This document shows, in pieces, positions 62,799-64,000 of a DNA stretch of 64,000 nucleotides. Position numbers and translations under genes: made by a program. Under the pieces are notes generated by a model. The model saw nothing but the letters and a program-made list of their open reading frames with translations. It was not told the origin of the DNA and made no database searches. Source of the stretch: SZUA-229 sp036567985 (GTDB lineage Bacteria > Pseudomonadota > Gammaproteobacteria > SZUA-229); assembly GCA_036567985.1 (NCBI GenBank), contig DATCTK010000016.1, positions 1 through 64,000 on the forward strand. The letters run 5' to 3'. The first letter of the stretch is position 1. Each line of letters starts with the position of its first letter.

Positions 62799-63744
62799 GA
62801 CAAGTGCTGTCAGCAGAGACATTATTGATATCAATAATGTCAGTAAGGCCTACGCGGGCAATAGCGTACTGAATAATATCAATCTTCAGATTAATTCCGG
62901 TGAATGTATCGTATTAATTGGCCATAACGGCGCGGGCAAAACTACGCTGATGAAGTTGATGCTGGGGTTGACGCGCCCCACCTCTGGCCAGATTAACGTG
63001 CTCGGCAATAATCCTGCCTTCAGTGCAAAAACTGCGCAACATCAGTCACTTGGTTATCTTCCGGAAAGTGTCGCCTTTCACGAAGCCATGACCGGTCGTG
63101 AGCTGATGCACTTTTATTCACGCCTGAAAGGTTCGCCGCGCACAGAATGTGATCGGCTGCTGGATCTGGTTGGTCTGGCAAAAGCTGCAAACCGGCGCAT
63201 CGGCACCTACTCCAAGGGCATGCGGCAACGGCTGGGTCTGGCACAGGCAATGCTGGGCAATCCTCGCCTGCTGTTTCTGGATGAGCCCACCACCGGACTG
63301 GATCCCCAGTTACGCCAGCAGTTTTATGAACTGATAGAACAGCTGCATCAACAGGGCACCACCTCGATTATTTCATCCCACGCACTGAATGAAGTCGAAG
63401 CCCGCGCTGATCGTTTTATTATTATGAAAACCGGCAGTATGATAGCGAGTGGCAGTTTGCATGAACTTTACCAGCAGGCTGCCCTACCCGTGCAATTCAG
63501 CCTGCAAACAGCCGATAATCGGGCTGCTGAAATAGCCGACCGGCTTGCTTCACTCAGCGGTGTTTCATCGCTTGAAATTAATCAGGTGCAAGCGAACAAA
63601 ATAAAACTGTCGTGCAACACACAGCACAAGATGCAGTTGTTACGGCAGTTGACTACGGCCGATACAGACATTATCGATATCAATATCATGCCACCCCAGC
63701 TGGATGAGATTTACCGCTATTTTATGCAGGACAGACCGCAATGA
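62791..63744 (+). CDS. nosF: NosF, ABC ATPase for CuZ assembly
   Basis: 317 residues. Walker A GHNGAGKTT lies at 44-52, the signature is YSKGMRQRLGLAQAML, and LLFLDEPTTGLDP is Walker B. The C-terminal extension (about 230-317) is normal for NosF. It forms the ABC unit with NosY that supports copper-sulfur cluster assembly of NosZ. It starts inside nosD (8-bp overlap) and its stop overlaps nosY (ATGA). Confidence 0.95.
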   Translation: MSETSAVSRDIIDINNVSKAYAGNSVLNNINLQINSGECIVLIGHNGAGKTTLMKLMLGLTRPTSGQINVLGNNPAFSAKTAQHQSLGYLPESVAFHEAMTGRELMHFYSRLKGSPRTECDRLLDLVGLAKAANRRIGTYSKGMRQRLGLAQAMLGNPRLLFLDEPTTGLDPQLRQQFYELIEQLHQQGTTSIISSHALNEVEARADRFIIMKTGSMIASGSLHELYQQAALPVQFSLQTADNRAAEIADRLASLSGVSSLEINQVQANKIKLSCNTQHKMQLLRQLTTADTDIIDINIMPPQLDEIYRYFMQDRPQ

Positions 63745-64000
63745 AGATGCTGTGGATAATTGCACACAAGGAGCTGCGCGACGGCATCCGTAATCGCTGG
63801 ATAGCAGCGGCCATTATGCTGCTGGGTACACTGGCACTGGCCCTGTCACTGCTGGGTTCTGCACCCACCGGTTCGATTCGCGCCAGCTCGCTGGACATTA
63901 TGGTAATCAACCTGGCCAATCTCAGCGTTTACCTGATTCCACTGATTGCACTGATGCTGTCCTATGACAGCCTGGTGGCGGAATTTGAACGCGGCACCAT
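63741..64000 (+). CDS. nosY: NosY, membrane permease (partial at window end)
   Basis: The first 86 codons of a membrane protein starting MKMLWIIAHKELRDGIRNRW, followed by a long hydrophobic segment and LIPLIALMLSYDSLVAEFER, the usual NosY beginning. It is the ABC permease partner of NosF. Its ATG overlaps the nosF stop by four bases. The gene continues past the window. Confidence 0.93.
   Translation, partial: MKMLWIIAHKELRDGIRNRWIAAAIMLLGTLALALSLLGSAPTGSIRASSLDIMVINLANLSVYLIPLIALMLSYDSLVAEFERGT

Noticed and set aside
1..64000. CRISPR arrays, phage genes or insertion sequences
   Set aside because: No regularly spaced direct repeats and no transposase, integrase or phage structural genes were seen.

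Overview
The window reads as chromosome of a gammaproteobacterium. The evidence is an mfd-csiV pair, a coxB-coxA-ctaG-coxC-DUF2909-SURF1 cluster, clade I nos genes (nosR, and a nosZ with a twin-arginine signal), an XrtA/PEP-CTERM-type exopolysaccharide locus, and FNR/ANR-type boxes. It suggests a respiring surface- or particle-dwelling organism that uses oxygen through an A-type cytochrome oxidase and reduces N2O when oxygen is low. Genus cannot be fixed from the sequence.

Layout. (1) 1-680: end of a tRNA-Ser(GCU), a dispersed repeat, and a tRNA-Arg(ACG) on the minus strand with its own promoter. (2) 709-27032: a large, AT-rich exopolysaccharide locus. It starts with tviB/tviC-type genes for UDP-GalNAcA precursors and an initiating sugar-phosphate transferase. 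After an antisense J-domain gene come the export lipoprotein, chain-length protein, a degenerate tyrosine-kinase-like protein, an outer-membrane protein, an ExeA-like ATPase, a FemAB-like protein, two deacetylases, four glycosyltransferases, two asparagine-synthase-like amidotransferases, a MurJ-like flippase, a polymerase/ligase, a secreted propeller-like protein and a YdcF-like protein. No exosortase or PEP-CTERM substrate is visible. (3) 27084-34058, minus strand: a lipoprotein paralogue of the secreted propeller protein, then a four-gene block with an AMP-ligase/ACP/membrane acyltransferase fusion, two BioF2/GNAT-like proteins and a thioredoxin-like protein. (4) 34148-38352: csiV and mfd. 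(5) 38460-39600: a ParDE-type toxin-antitoxin module flanked by 24-bp direct repeats. (6) 39819-46240: a SulP transporter with a tandem universal stress protein, then two c-di-GMP enzymes. (7) 46895-53023: the cytochrome c oxidase cluster. (8) 53342-55912: three small, poorly known genes separated by terminators and copies of the dispersed repeat. (9) 55962-64000: a ferritin-like diiron protein divergent from nosRZDFY, with one FNR-type box centred between them; nosY runs off the window.

How it fits together. The first genes should supply UDP-GlcNAcA/UDP-GalNAcA. The amidotransferases may convert uronates to uronamides, and the deacetylases and FemAB-like protein may modify the polymer. The two propeller proteins are candidate polymer-acting (lyase-like) or polymer-binding proteins. 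Two GGDEF proteins with intact inhibitory sites could link c-di-GMP to a biofilm state.

The least explained items are the post-terminator repeat family, the ligase-ACP-acyltransferase/GNAT block, the propeller pair, the loss of all three nucleotide-binding motifs in the kinase-like protein, and the hairpin between nosZ and nosD.
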